Shown here: positions 1 through 9,223 of the stretch, in pieces
How the letters are laid out: each line of letters opens with the position of its first letter
Position numbering within the stretch: the stretch's first letter is position 1
From: Cobetia sp. L2A1
GTDB taxonomy: Bacteria > Pseudomonadota > Gammaproteobacteria > Pseudomonadales > Halomonadaceae
DNA: 64,000 bases
Direction of reading: 5' to 3'
Assembly (NCBI RefSeq): GCF_009796845.1
Contig: NZ_CP047025.1
Span: forward strand, 434,001 to 498,000
The notes under the pieces: model-generated
Seen by the model: the letters and a program-made list of their open reading frames with translations, nothing else
Told to the model about the DNA's origin: nothing
The model's database searches: none
Program-made: the position numbers and the translations under genes

Positions 1-145
1 AACGATGGGATATTTCAGAAGGTTGAGCAATATGCCGCGTTATCCACAGCCGGTTGATGGCATTTCTGGTGCCGCGCCAGGCTGTGATGCCTTGGATACG
101 CTGATAAAAAGTCGTGTTCCATCATGCTGACCCCCCACATGTTGC

Positions 146-568
146 TCAGTCGGCTGCTGTGCCATTCACCAGATATTCCAGCGCAATGTGTAGCCAATCG
201 AACGTATCAGGGCAATGCGACGAGGGCATGCCGTCAGGGAGTGGCAGGGCATGTAGTTGCTTGCCGAGCACCTCCTCAACACTGTTCAGCGTGATGCCAT
301 GACGCAACGCGAAGGCTTCCAGTTCACCACTGGCCAGCCAGATTTCCTGTGTCACCGTCGGCACTGCACTCATGGCGCAGGCATACGCGACGATATCGCC
401 ATTGTCTCGCTCCGCGATGATGCGTGTGGCGTGCGCCAGCAATTGCTCGCTCAGTGGTGAATGACGTGGATCGATGGCGTCATCGGTGATGTTGGCGCGC
501 GCATCAGACGCTGGTGTGTGCCCGGGGCGATAGCGTATCAGCGCCTTTGGCGGTGTATTTCCAGGCAT
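146..568 (-). CDS. Hypothetical protein, 140 aa
   Basis: I do not recognise this family. The protein is soluble-looking, with no signal peptide or membrane segment. Its central part is acidic and helical (around ITDDAIDPRHSPLSEQLLAH) and the C-terminal half contains ELEAFALRHGITLNSVEEVL. The open frame extends upstream to 673, but the ATG at 568 has a GGAG element about 8 bases before it, and the upstream part is low-quality sequence, so the shorter form was chosen. It stands alone, with a divergent membrane-protein gene at 895. The function is unknown; moderately sure it is a real gene because of the ribosome site and coding-like composition. Confidence 0.55.
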   Translation of the reverse strand: MPGNTPPKALIRYRPGHTPASDARANITDDAIDPRHSPLSEQLLAHATRIIAERDNGDIVAYACAMSAVPTVTQEIWLASGELEAFALRHGITLNSVEEVLGKQLHALPLPDGMPSSHCPDTFDWLHIALEYLVNGTAAD

Positions 569-894
569 GAGATGTCTCCAGAGATGATGGCCGTGGAAGA
601 TGTCCGTGGAAGATGGAACATCGCTGATACCGCCTGATATTGAGATGACTGCGGCAGCCGCTAGCGCAGACACTGCAATGGCAACGCAGCAGGCGGTGAA
701 GAGACGTGCTTTTCACTAGCCACTTGCGCCAACCTCTCAGGATGCGCAAGGGCTCTCTAAAATCGTTATTTTGACAAGAAATCTGCACGACAGTGAAACC
801 AAGGTTGCGCGCTCTGCGTAGGTAAAAGGAAGTGCTATACCGGATGACTCTCTGTTGTCTGAAACACACCATTTTTCTACTGGAGATAAACCTC
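569..894. other. Intergenic region between divergent genes
   Basis: This 326-base gap separates two divergent genes and must hold both promoters. A short direct repeat (CCGTGGAAGATG at 591-602 and 604-615, period 13) lies close to the start of the minus-strand gene. Longer open frames here lack ribosome sites and look like chance. No RNA gene was seen. Confidence 0.4.
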
Positions 895-1326
895 ATGAAT
901 CAGTACGCCACAAAAATTCGACTATCCCTGTTGCTGCTGCGTCTGGGCGTGTTCCTGGTCATCATGATGTGGACGTTGGACAAGTTCGTCGATCCCGGCC
1001 ATGCCGTCGGCATCTTTGAAAAGTTCTATTCCGTGCCTGGCGTGGGCCATGGTCTCGTCTATGCGCTTGCCATCATCGAGATGGTGCTGCTGGTGCTGTT
1101 CGTCGCAGGCGTGAAGAAAACCATCACCTATGGTCTGGTGCTGTTGATTCATGCCGGTTCCACGTTCTCCGCCTTCAGCCTGTACTTTTCTCCCTGGGAC
1201 CACCTGCTGTTCTTCGCTGCCTGGCCGATGCTGGCCGCCTGTGTTGCGCTCTTCCTGCTGCGCGACATTGATACCTGCTACACGGTGGGTGGCAAGCAGG
1301 CCCGTCTGGCAGAGAATAACGCCTGA
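895..1326 (+). CDS. Small DoxX-like integral membrane protein, 143 aa
   Basis: The protein has four predicted hydrophobic helices (about residues 8-25, 53-73, 80-98 and 103-122), the layout of DoxX/DUF-type small membrane proteins. The first helix is followed by a conserved-looking WTLDKFVDP stretch, and the C-terminus is a short cytosolic tail. The ATG at 895 follows GGAGATAAA at a good distance; the frame is open upstream to 832 but without a ribosome site. It is monocistronic, closed by a strong hairpin terminator at 1403. DoxX-like proteins are associated with redox or thiol stress in some bacteria, but nothing nearby shows a role. Family assignment is by topology and is tentative. Confidence 0.6.
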   Translation: MNQYATKIRLSLLLLRLGVFLVIMMWTLDKFVDPGHAVGIFEKFYSVPGVGHGLVYALAIIEMVLLVLFVAGVKKTITYGLVLLIHAGSTFSAFSLYFSPWDHLLFFAAWPMLAACVALFLLRDIDTCYTVGGKQARLAENNA

Positions 1327-1402
1327 ATCGTTGCTGTTTGGGTGTCATGAGTCAAATTCGACCATGATTAGCTGAAAGCATCACGATTCTTGAAAAGAAA
1401 AA

Positions 1403-1442
1403 CGCCACCTGTCATGGATATCATGTCAGGTGGCGTTTTTTT
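1403..1442. terminator. Bidirectional intrinsic terminator
   Basis: A stem of CGCCACCTG with CAGGTGGCG (1403-1411 with 1427-1435) continues past a T-T mismatch into CATG/CATG, followed by seven T residues. The A-rich flank at 1394-1402 gives a T run on the other strand. It can serve both the gene ending at 1326 and the convergent gene ending at 1613. Confidence 0.9.
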
Positions 1443-1612
1443 GGTTCAGTAAAAAGATGAGCTAGCGATGTTATTCTATTATCGTTTAGCTTTTAGCTAA
1501 AAAATTAGTATTGATGAAGGCACAATTCGGTGTGTTTTTCAGGCACATGTCGCGTAGACGTAAAATCCTGACAGGCATTACGTAACATGCCTTTGTGTGC
1601 GTCACACCGTCA

Positions 1613-3103
1613 TTACATCGCCAAGCCAGGTTCGCGTAGGGTGTCGCCCAATGCAGTGAGGGTCGCGGTGATGCTGTTGCCATCGGCCACGTCCTTGCTC
1701 GCGGTACCTTCCTGCCGTTGTGTCTGCGCGGTGTAGCGTTTCTCTGGCTCTGCGATGCGCTCCATGATGGTACTCAGTGCATGCAGGCTGGCGTGGTGAT
1801 GGAACTGCCAGACGCCGTAGATGCGACCATCGAAAGCCGTTTCGCTACCCAGGGTCGGGTTTACTGCCAGCCCAGCGCCCAGCCCGAACAGATAGAGGCC
1901 TTTAAGGCGTTCACCCTCAAGCGTCCGCGGGTTGCCGTTGGCATTGGAATCCAGCCCACCTTTGACTTCACTCAGCGCCATCGGGCGACGCTCGGCGTCC
2001 ATCATGCGTGGCAAGATAGGCTGATAGCCGTTGCACTGAATCACGATGGGTGAATCGGCGAGCACCTCACTGGCTTCCAGCAGCCGCTGTGCCGGGCCGG
2101 GGCCTGTCTGAATCAGACGAATATCCATGGCGCAGTCTTGCAGGCGTCCGGTGGCGAGAATTTCCTGTCCAATCGCCAATGCGCGATAGCGCAGGCCGCC
2201 GGAGCGATTGATACGGCCGCTGATCGGGCACACGTCACGTTCAGGGTCATAGGTGTAGCCTGCGGCGAGTGCTTCATCCGCGTTCTCGAAGAACAGGCGG
2301 ATCGGCGAGCGATGCAGCAGGGTGATTTCGTTGACACGGGTATTGCTCAGCGCCGTCGACAATACATCCAGCATCGAAAAGGCGCTGTGTGAACCGCCGA
2401 TCACTGTAATGCGGCCCCCACGACGCAAGCGGGGAAGCAACTGGCTACGCAGCAGCCCCTCCGGCATGCGCAACAGCTCGTCTCCGCTGTAGATGCGCGC
2501 GCGTGAGGAGGGGGCCAGCCCCTGTCGGCTCAGGTTTTCCACAAGATAGTCCGGTGACTGATAGCCGCCCAGGTTGAGTACCAGATTACGGGTGCGCAAC
2601 CGCAGGGGGCGAGTGGCGTATTCCGGCACATGAGACAGCGTGATGATATTGCTGTCATTCACGCGTTGTAGCGCATCCAGACTGGTGCCATACCATAGCT
2701 CGGCCCCCGGTAAGGTGGCGATGTAGTCCAGCACTAGCGCAGAGGCGGCTTCCAGCAGCGCACCGACCTTCTCGAGTGAAGGGGCGCTGAACGCTTTTTC
2801 ACGAATGGCCTCAAGTCGTGAGTCACCTTCAAGTGGTGCGAAGAACTCTGCCAATACCGGATCTCTCAGGCAGTCGAGAAAGACGTCACCGACCGAGTTG
2901 GCGGTGATGCGATACTCTCCCAGTCGGCCGGCCCCTGGCCGGCCACCGGCAGGCGTGCCACCGGCATCGAGAATCAACAGGCCACTGCGTGCCATCTCAG
3001 GCAGTTGACCGTTTTTGAGTGCATTGAACAAAAACCCCATGCCAGCAGGCCCTACACCGGCAACAATGCAGCCGTATGTCGTTATATTAGAAAAATCCTG
3101 CAT
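1613..3103 (-). CDS. FAD/NAD(P)-binding oxidoreductase, 496 aa
   Basis: This looks like a two-dinucleotide-domain flavoprotein. An N-terminal FAD-binding Rossmann motif GVGPAGMG sits near residue 17, and a second motif, VIGGSHSAFS, near residue 235 suits NAD(P)H binding. A C-terminal FGLGAGLAVNP segment (near 420) resembles the last FAD contact of such enzymes. The layout recalls flavin monooxygenases of the SidA/ornithine hydroxylase kind, but I cannot assign a substrate. The ATG at 3103 follows GGGAG about 10 bases upstream. It is an orphan gene, with a long AT-rich gap upstream and a shared terminator downstream. No siderophore genes are nearby to support an iron-uptake role. Confidence 0.65.
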   Translation of the reverse strand: MQDFSNITTYGCIVAGVGPAGMGFLFNALKNGQLPEMARSGLLILDAGGTPAGGRPGAGRLGEYRITANSVGDVFLDCLRDPVLAEFFAPLEGDSRLEAIREKAFSAPSLEKVGALLEAASALVLDYIATLPGAELWYGTSLDALQRVNDSNIITLSHVPEYATRPLRLRTRNLVLNLGGYQSPDYLVENLSRQGLAPSSRARIYSGDELLRMPEGLLRSQLLPRLRRGGRITVIGGSHSAFSMLDVLSTALSNTRVNEITLLHRSPIRLFFENADEALAAGYTYDPERDVCPISGRINRSGGLRYRALAIGQEILATGRLQDCAMDIRLIQTGPGPAQRLLEASEVLADSPIVIQCNGYQPILPRMMDAERRPMALSEVKGGLDSNANGNPRTLEGERLKGLYLFGLGAGLAVNPTLGSETAFDGRIYGVWQFHHHASLHALSTIMERIAEPEKRYTAQTQRQEGTASKDVADGNSITATLTALGDTLREPGLAM

Positions 3104-3956
3104 ATCATCTAGCTCCCTGATTCAAATATCGCATCATTGTTGCGGGGTGATGAAGAGGGAGAGTCGCTCTTCTTCGCCCCACTGGCGGTTATTGAAATAC
3201 TCCGCTCTATGAGGTGTTGCGTATTGGTAATAGCGCCTACGGGCAATACCAGTCCTGCATCTACAGGGCTGGCATGCCGATGACGTCTTTATCGAATCAA
3301 TGCTTTCTCGCAACCTCTATTTGCATGAAACGCACTGCACTAGAGGCTCACTTCACGGTGACCGTTATCCGCGAAGTGAAGGGCCTGGCATAGGTAATAA
3401 AATATCATTATTTTCAGTAATTACATGTTTTGCATAGATAAAGTGCAAAGTTTGGTTATTGTTCCACTGATGCACTCGCATTTCATGACATCATCAATAA
3501 AGGAATGATCGACAAAATAATGAACCCCATCATGAGGATGTCGTACTTTTACCATACGTCTAACGGTTGATATGGTGAGGGAGAATGTCTGAGTCTGCGA
3601 CATTACAGTTATGATATTCGAGAATATCTCATTTTATTTTGATCAATTGTCAGGAATTAATAAATGACTTGGGTCATAAACTAAAACCAGTTTGGTCAAA
3701 ATCATTATTTGATATGAAGGGCTTCCTGTTTATCTCATGCGAGTGGCTGATGACCAAAAGGCAGTCGTCGGAGATTCCTCTGCCATCAATATGCCTGTGT
3801 TCCCTCGTCTTGCCCGGCCATCCTCCCCATGCTGGCTTCCTGTGCGTCAAGGTGGTTACGCAACAGGCGTAATTGGGCTGGCTCTGCTATGCTCTGCGCC
3901 CGCGCGCACCTGCCTGTTCGGCTCGTGATCGTTCATTGATCTGAAGGAATGTCCCC
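3104..3956. other. Long intergenic region, AT-rich in the middle
   Basis: These 853 bases hold the promoter of the minus-strand flavoprotein and that of dbpA. The part from about 3390 to 3720 is clearly richer in A and T than its surroundings. An inverted repeat GTATTG/CAATAC spans 3207-3250 roughly. Short frames (for example 60 codons at 3421-3603, minus) lack ribosome sites. A long untranslated leader for dbpA is possible. Confidence 0.4.
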
Positions 3957-5357
3957 GTGACTGATGCCACCGCCACCTCTGCCTTTGCCACTCTGGCGCT
4001 GGCACCCGAACTGCTCGGTAATCTCGAAACACTGGGTTATCACGAAATGACGCCTATCCAGGCGCAAAGTCTGCCGCTGATGCTGGAAGGTCGCGATCTG
4101 ATCGCACAGGGTCAGACGGGCTCCGGCAAGACGGCTGCGTTTGGTCTTGGGCTGCTGTCGCGTCTCAAGGTGTCACGCTTCCGCGTTCAGTCGCTGGTGC
4201 TATGCCCGACGCGCGAGCTGGCCGATCAGGTCGCTGGAGAGATCCGTCGCCTGGCGCGCGGCATGCACAACGTCAAGGTACTGGCATTGTGTGGCGGTGC
4301 GCCGTTTGGTCCGCAGCTGGGCTCGCTGGAACACGGTGCTCACATCATCGTCGGTACGCCGGGGCGTGTGGATGAGCATCTGCGCAAAGGCAGCCTGAGT
4401 CTCGCCGAGTTGAATACGCTGGTACTGGATGAGGCCGACCGCATGCTGGACATGGGGTTTGCCGAAGTACTGGACGCCATCGTTGCCGAAGCGCCGCAAG
4501 AGCGTCAGACCCTGCTGTTCAGCGCGACCTTCGCGGACAGCGTGCGCCCGATTGCCGAGCGCATGTTGCGTGATCCCGTGAGTATCGAAGCGGCCTCTAC
4601 CCACGATGAGAGCAGCATTCATCAGCTGTTTCACCGCGTGGCAGACGATGAGGCACGCTTTGAGGCGCTGCGCATTCTGCTGCTCAAGTATCGTCCGGAA
4701 TCCAGCGTGGTGTTCTGCAATACCAAGCGCGAGGCGCAAGAGGTCAACGATGCCCTCAAGCAGCACGGTTTCAGCGCGATGGCACTGCACGGTGACCTGG
4801 AGCAGAGCGAGCGCGATCAGACACTGGTGATGTTCGCCAACAAGAGTGCGTCCATTCTGGTTGCTACCGATGTGGCCGCACGTGGTCTTGATATCGAAGC
4901 GCTGGATGCGGTGTTCAACTATGAAATCGCGCGTGATCTCGATGCACACGTCCATCGCGTGGGCCGTACGGGCCGTGCAGGCAGCTCCGGCATCGCCTGC
5001 ACGCTGTATACCGAGAAGGAAGATTACCGCCTGACCAAGCTCGGTGAGTTCCTTGAGCAGACACTGACGCCGGAACCGCTGCCGTCCAAAAGCATGCTGA
5101 CGCGCGAGCCTTTCTATGCCCGTATGGCCACGTTGCAGATTGACGGTGGCAAGAAGGACAAGCTGCGTCCCGGTGATATTCTGGGCGCGCTGACCGGTGA
5201 TGGCGGCATGTCTGGCAGCCAGATCGGCAAGATCAAGGTGCTGGCGCGTACCACCTATCTGGCGGTAGAGCGCGATGTCGCCAAGGCTGCGCTGGCGCAG
5301 TTGATGAATGGCAAGCTCAAGGGTCGCTCCTTCCGCGCCCGTCGCCTCAAGAGCTAA
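3957..5357 (+). CDS. dbpA: ATP-dependent RNA helicase DbpA
   Basis: DEAD-box helicase of 466 residues that acts in the maturation of the large ribosomal subunit; family members are activated by hairpin 92 of 23S rRNA. The Q motif (TPIQAQSLP), Walker A GQTGSGKT (residues 52-59), DEAD box VLDEADRMLD (about 157) and SAT motif are all present, followed by the second RecA fold with HRVGRTGRAG. The C-terminal 75 residues (from KLRPGDILGAL) form the small RNA-binding domain that separates DbpA from other DEAD-box proteins. The start is a GTG at 3957 preceded by AAGGAAT. It is monocistronic, ending at a hairpin terminator. Confidence 0.93.
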   Translation: MTDATATSAFATLALAPELLGNLETLGYHEMTPIQAQSLPLMLEGRDLIAQGQTGSGKTAAFGLGLLSRLKVSRFRVQSLVLCPTRELADQVAGEIRRLARGMHNVKVLALCGGAPFGPQLGSLEHGAHIIVGTPGRVDEHLRKGSLSLAELNTLVLDEADRMLDMGFAEVLDAIVAEAPQERQTLLFSATFADSVRPIAERMLRDPVSIEAASTHDESSIHQLFHRVADDEARFEALRILLLKYRPESSVVFCNTKREAQEVNDALKQHGFSAMALHGDLEQSERDQTLVMFANKSASILVATDVAARGLDIEALDAVFNYEIARDLDAHVHRVGRTGRAGSSGIACTLYTEKEDYRLTKLGEFLEQTLTPEPLPSKSMLTREPFYARMATLQIDGGKKDKLRPGDILGALTGDGGMSGSQIGKIKVLARTTYLAVERDVAKAALAQLMNGKLKGRSFRARRLKS

Positions 5358-5432
5358 CCCGCAGAGGTCGAAAGACCTGTCGGGTACTGTTCAGGGATCT
5401 AATGTGTCTTTCGACCTTGAGATCACGCTTAT

Positions 5433-5467
5433 CGATGCCCGCCTTCTTGGCGGGCATCGTGCTTTTT
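5433..5467 (+). terminator. Intrinsic terminator after dbpA
   Basis: Perfect 11-base stem CGATGCCCGCC with GGCGGGCATCG (5433-5443 and 5449-5459) with a TTCTT loop, followed by TGCTTTTT. A smaller hairpin with a GAAA tetraloop (AGGTC/GACCT, about 5364-5377) lies just after the stop codon. Confidence 0.85.
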
Positions 5468-5560
5468 GAGCAGTAGATTGCACCTCGCTGAAGATGCATC
5501 CGCTGGCTAATCTAAAGGGGAGCCGCCTTGATTGGCAGGGCGCTGACAGGGAGCCCACAG

Positions 5561-6130
5561 ATGACTGGCAGTACGGCCGATAATCTCCGCATTCGCGAAG
5601 AGCGCGCTTTTGATCATGAGCGGGTATATCGCATTCATGAATCTGTCTTTGCCGGCCACCGCGAGGCATTGCTGGGAGAGCGACTGCGTCATGATGAGCA
5701 GTCGCAGATCTCGCTAGTCGCCGAGCGTGTCACCGACCCTGAAACCGGCCGCCACCTCAGTGAGGGTGAGGGTGGCTTGCTAGGCCATGTGATGGCCTCA
5801 CGTGTTGATCTCGTCGGTTATCCCGATCGCGTGCTGATGGCATTGGCGCCGTTGGCCGTCTTGCCGCAGCATCAGCGCCACGGTATCGGTAAGCGATTGG
5901 TGGTCTCGGCGGTCAAGCGTTGTCGCCTGCTGGGTGTTGGTGCGGTGGTCGCGGCGGGACACGTCGATTTCTACTCTCATCTCGGCTTCCATCCAGCTCG
6001 CCACTACGGCCTGTACTGCAATCGTAATGATGTGCCCGGCGCCTTTGTCGCATTTGAACTGGTGGCAGGCTACCTGGATGGGCTAGGGGGCGAAGTGCTG
6101 TTCCACCACAGCTTCTATCGCGATATCTGA
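5561..6130 (+). CDS. GNAT-family N-acetyltransferase (YhbS-like)
   Basis: 189-residue acetyl-CoA-dependent acyltransferase. The acetyl-CoA pyrophosphate-binding motif A is seen as VLPQHQRHGIGKRLV (about residues 104-118), preceded by the beta-strand MALAPLAV, and followed by YSHLGFHPA typical of predicted YhbS-type acetyltransferases. The ATG at 5561 has AGGGAG before it; a TTG at 5528 with AGGGGAG upstream is a real alternative that would add 11 residues. The substrate (small molecule or protein) cannot be told from the sequence. It stands alone between dbpA and a lipoprotein gene. Confidence 0.8.
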   Translation: MTGSTADNLRIREERAFDHERVYRIHESVFAGHREALLGERLRHDEQSQISLVAERVTDPETGRHLSEGEGGLLGHVMASRVDLVGYPDRVLMALAPLAVLPQHQRHGIGKRLVVSAVKRCRLLGVGAVVAAGHVDFYSHLGFHPARHYGLYCNRNDVPGAFVAFELVAGYLDGLGGEVLFHHSFYRDI

Positions 6131-6401
6131 GGGCTTGAGGCACTGGCCCTTGTTGCGCTATTCCTTTAGCAGAGGATAGTGGCATAACATGGTATCAGCC
6201 CTTGAATCTTCAGGGTCTGTGCTCCATATCCTCGGGTAGCACGGCAGTTTGCAGGTCCGGGAGGTCACGTGCCTGGCGCTTTATCTCCCGGCACCTCGAC
6301 ACGCCGTGCCCACATTCGATCACCGTGGCATGAGCGCACACCTGCGCGATGCACGGTCAATAGCGGCTTTGACCGCAACCAATGATTCAAGGGAGAAGAT
6401 C

Positions 6402-6590
6402 ATGAAGATCAAGACACTGGGTAGCGCACTGATGATTGCCATGCTGGGCTTCGCAGGCCTGTCCCTCGCTGGTTGCGATGACAAGGGCCCGATGGAGAAA
6501 GCTGGCGAGAAGATGGATAACTCCGTCGAAAATGCCGGCGACAGTATCGAGAGTGCGGGCGATGACGTCCAGGACGCTGCCGACAGCTAA
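6402..6590 (+). CDS. Small lipoprotein, 62 aa
   Basis: The first 24 residues are a lipoprotein signal ending in LSLAGC; lipidation would occur at Cys24, leaving a mature chain of about 39 residues. The mature part is strongly acidic and amphipathic, with a near-repeat of MEKAGEKMDNSVENAGD / IESAGDDVQDAAD, suggesting one surface helix. The next residue after Cys is Asp, which in enterobacteria favours inner-membrane retention. AAGGGAG precedes the ATG at 6402; the longer upstream frame is not coding-like. Similar short lipoproteins in gammaproteobacteria are often stress-induced, but this is inference. Confidence 0.75.
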   Translation: MKIKTLGSALMIAMLGFAGLSLAGCDDKGPMEKAGEKMDNSVENAGDSIESAGDDVQDAADS

Positions 6591-6634
6591 GTGCTGTCTT
6601 CGGTGAGCCTCCAGTACGGCCACCGATACGCATG

Positions 6635-6684
6635 CAGACACAAGAAGGCCCCACCTCCCATGAGGTGGGGCCTTCTTGTGTCTG
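6635..6684. terminator. Very long perfect hairpin, probable terminator
   Basis: Inverted repeat of 23 perfectly paired bases (6635-6657 with 6662-6684) around a four-base CCAT loop. It lies between the lipoprotein gene and the convergent nitrate porter gene, so it probably ends both transcripts. It lacks a clear T run after the stem on either strand, which is unusual for an intrinsic terminator. Confidence 0.65.
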
Positions 6685-6724
6685 GGGCCGTCAGTCATCT
6701 ATCGACCGGGTGGTATTGTCGGTG

Positions 6725-8083
6725 TCATGCAGAAGCCGGTTGTTGCGTGCTGTCCTGCTTGCGGTCTTCGACTGCCGCCTGATAGGCGCGACCTTCCTCG
6801 GCCTCGGTGGCAGCGCTGAAGCGTACCAGCAGCGCGAACAGCGAGATCACGATCACGCCCATGCCCAGATACATCAGGCCTTCTTGATAGGACAGCTCCT
6901 CGCTGCGAAACAGGAAGCCTGCCGCTACCGCACCGGCATTGCCGCCGGCGCCAACGATGCCGGCCACTGCGCCCAGCGCCTTGCGGTTGATGAACGGTAC
7001 GATACCGAAGGTGGCGCCTTCTGCCATCTGTACGAACAGGCTGAACACCAGCATGATGCCGATGGCCACGGCGAGGGTTTCCATCTGCGCGAAACCAACC
7101 AGCGCTACGCCTTCACACAGCAGGGCGATGAACAGCCAGCGTACGCGGCCTTTCAGCCCTGACTGGCGTGCAAACAGGTCAGAGAATACGCCGCCCAGGG
7201 TGCGGGCAAACAGGTTCATCAGGCCGAACAGGCCGGCGATGAGGCCAGCGGTGGCGAGATCCAGCTCGAAGTGATCGAAGAAGTAGATGGCGGCGACGTT
7301 GTTGATGGTCAGCTCGACACCGAAACAGGCGCCATAAACGAGGAACAGTGCCCAGACACGAATATCGCGTGCTGCCGCGCCGAAGGTGGCGCGCATGCTG
7401 TATTCCTTCTCGGCCTTGGGCAGTTCACCGCGTTCACGCAGCTCACTGAAGTTGCCGTCCGGGGCATCCTGAGTGAAGAAGTAGTACGCGATACCGGTCA
7501 GGAACAGCACGATGCCCGGTACGACCATCGCCAGGCGCCAACCCAGTGTCTGCTCGACGCCCAGCATCAGCAGGCCAGCCATCACCAGCGGCATCAGAAT
7601 CTGCGTGGTACCGCCGCCAAGGTTGCCCCAACCCGCGGTAGTGGCATTCGCGGTGCCGACGACATTCGGACCGAACATCACTGAGGTGTGGTACTGGGTA
7701 ATCACAAAGGAGGCGCCGATGGCACCGATCGCCAGGCGGGCAAGGAAGAAGGATTCGAAGCTGTCGGCAAAACCGATGCACATCACCGGCAGAGAGCCAA
7801 GACACAGAAGCCAGGTGTAGGCCTTGCGTGGCCCGATGCGATCGCAGAGTACGCCAATCGCAAGCCGTACAATGACGGTGATCGCGACCGAGGCGATGAT
7901 GGTGTTGCCGATCTGGGTCTTGGTCAGGCCGAGGTCGTCACGCACCACCGCCATCAGCGGCGCGATACCGAACCAGCCAAAGAAGCAGACGTGAAAGGCG
8001 AACCATGACATGTGGAAGGCGCGCATCTGCGGCGTTTTCAGGCTGAACAGCCGGATGCGGTTGGCCTTGTTGCGAATATCCAT
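6725..8083 (-). CDS. Nitrate/nitrite porter, NarK/NasA family
   Basis: Major facilitator superfamily protein of 452 residues with about 12 membrane helices. Both nitrate signature regions of the NNP family are visible: TAGWGNLGGG near residue 155 and VAGIVGAGGNAGAVAAGF near residue 390. It should carry nitrate (possibly nitrite) across the inner membrane. The ATG at 8083 follows AGGAG, so the 13 upstream residues of the longer frame were dropped. It is transcribed divergently from nasT-nasS, which points to nitrate-controlled expression for assimilation. No nitrate or nitrite reductase gene is in the window. Confidence 0.87.
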   Translation of the reverse strand: MDIRNKANRIRLFSLKTPQMRAFHMSWFAFHVCFFGWFGIAPLMAVVRDDLGLTKTQIGNTIIASVAITVIVRLAIGVLCDRIGPRKAYTWLLCLGSLPVMCIGFADSFESFFLARLAIGAIGASFVITQYHTSVMFGPNVVGTANATTAGWGNLGGGTTQILMPLVMAGLLMLGVEQTLGWRLAMVVPGIVLFLTGIAYYFFTQDAPDGNFSELRERGELPKAEKEYSMRATFGAAARDIRVWALFLVYGACFGVELTINNVAAIYFFDHFELDLATAGLIAGLFGLMNLFARTLGGVFSDLFARQSGLKGRVRWLFIALLCEGVALVGFAQMETLAVAIGIMLVFSLFVQMAEGATFGIVPFINRKALGAVAGIVGAGGNAGAVAAGFLFRSEELSYQEGLMYLGMGVIVISLFALLVRFSAATEAEEGRAYQAAVEDRKQDSTQQPASA

Positions 8084-8611
8084 GAGTGCGGGCTCCTGAT
8101 GCAGCGTCGAGACCGAGCACACGGTGAGTGCGCTCAGAGAGTGGTCGAACGGCTGTTGAGAACAGCAGGGCTGCCTCGTCGTTGAGGTGCCGGGTTCGAC
8201 GCACTCGTACTCATGGGAGCCTGGTCTACGTCATGGGCATCACGGTGAGAGCGGGGGATAACAGCTCTCGCGGGACGCTGGGTAGGACAAAGCAAGGACC
8301 GCGCCACTTGTGCCGGTAATGAGGGGGTAAGGCAAGCAATATCAATGAGTTGGTGATATATCATCGCGGCGACCATTGACGGTGCTAGCGCGATGAGCTC
8401 TGCGTCGTGCCCGTCTGCGGTGCGTGACGATGCTGTGGCGTACCAGTCTGGCGCACGGGGTGATGATTGCATCTGCTTGCGTCATTGCTGTGCAGGCCAA
8501 GGGCTGCGCAAAGCGCGCAACCGCAAGGTTGCACCAGCATGCGGCATGATTCCTGCAGTGTCAGGCCATGTGGAAAAGTTGCCTGACACGTTTTGCCGAG
8601 GAAACCCTGAC
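8084..8611. promoter_or_regulatory. Divergent control region between nitrate porter and nasT
   Basis: 528 bases without a credible gene. It carries a GAGAGC/GCTCTC inverted repeat (8247-8269), a GCTGTT/AACAGC hairpin near 8151-8165 in the porter leader, and GCAACC-GCAA-GGTTGC (8517-8532) in the nasT leader. ANTAR proteins act on paired hexaloop hairpins in leader RNA; none of these has that form clearly. Confidence 0.45.
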
Positions 8612-9217
8612 ATGCCCGTGACTGTGCTGATCGTCGATGTTCGCAGCGAGCGTTCCGCCGCATTGGAGCAGGCGTTGTTGAGCGCTGGCTTTGAGGTGGC
8701 GCTGCGCGTTGATGAGCACGAAGATCTGCATGCGCTGGTCGAGCAGCATCAGCCGGATGCGGTGATCATCGACGCTGACCTGCCGAGCCGCGATACGCTG
8801 GAGCACCTCGGTCAGCTGGGGCGTCGTTATCCCAAGCCGATGATCATGCTGGCCAGCGAGGATGCGCCGGACCTGGTGCGACAGGCAGCAGGCGCCGGGG
8901 TGTCGGCCTATGTCGTCGACCATGTGATGCCGGCGATGGTGCGCACGATGGTGGAGGTCGCCATCACCAGTTTCGAGGCACACCGCGCCTTGAAGGGGGA
9001 GCTCCATCGCACCCAGACCACGCTGATTCAGCGGCGTAGCGTTGATCGTGCCAAGGCATTGGTCATGGAGGCGCGCGGACTGGGTGAGGATGCGGCCTAT
9101 CAGTACCTGCGCAAGACCGCGATGAATCGCCGCCTGGCACTGCACGAACTGGCCGATGAGCTGCTGAAAGCCACCCGTCGTGCTGACAGTGGCCGCTCTG
9201 GTGGTGGTCGCCCGTGA
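8612..9217 (+). CDS. nasT: ANTAR-domain response regulator NasT
   Basis: 201-residue regulator. The N-terminal part is a receiver-like domain (VLIVDV start, IIDADLPS around the phospho-acceptor position, then MIMLASED), and the last 60 residues form an ANTAR RNA-binding domain (RSVDRAKALVMEARGLGED, then YQYLRKTAMNRR). In known systems NasT binds leader RNA and prevents termination of nitrate assimilation transcripts, and is held by NasS when nitrate is absent. The ATG at 8612 follows GAGGA. It precedes nasS, forming the usual pair, and diverges from a nitrate porter. Confidence 0.88.
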   Translation: MPVTVLIVDVRSERSAALEQALLSAGFEVALRVDEHEDLHALVEQHQPDAVIIDADLPSRDTLEHLGQLGRRYPKPMIMLASEDAPDLVRQAAGAGVSAYVVDHVMPAMVRTMVEVAITSFEAHRALKGELHRTQTTLIQRRSVDRAKALVMEARGLGEDAAYQYLRKTAMNRRLALHELADELLKATRRADSGRSGGGRP

Positions 9218-9223
9218 GCATGC

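Noticed and set aside
504..896. 130-codon minus-strand frame over the start of the first gene
   Set aside because: It overlaps the better-supported gene at 146-568 in another frame and is Arg/Ser-rich shadow sequence.
3421..3603. 60-codon minus-strand frame upstream of dbpA
   Set aside because: No ribosome site and AT-rich background; likely chance.
4200..4955. 251-codon minus-strand frame inside dbpA
   Set aside because: Antisense shadow of a well-conserved gene in GC-rich DNA.
8084..8611. ANTAR antiterminator hairpin pair in the nitrate porter or nasT leader
   Set aside because: Hairpins are present, but none has the hexaloop with the conserved bases, and no second hairpin with terminator overlap could be drawn by eye.
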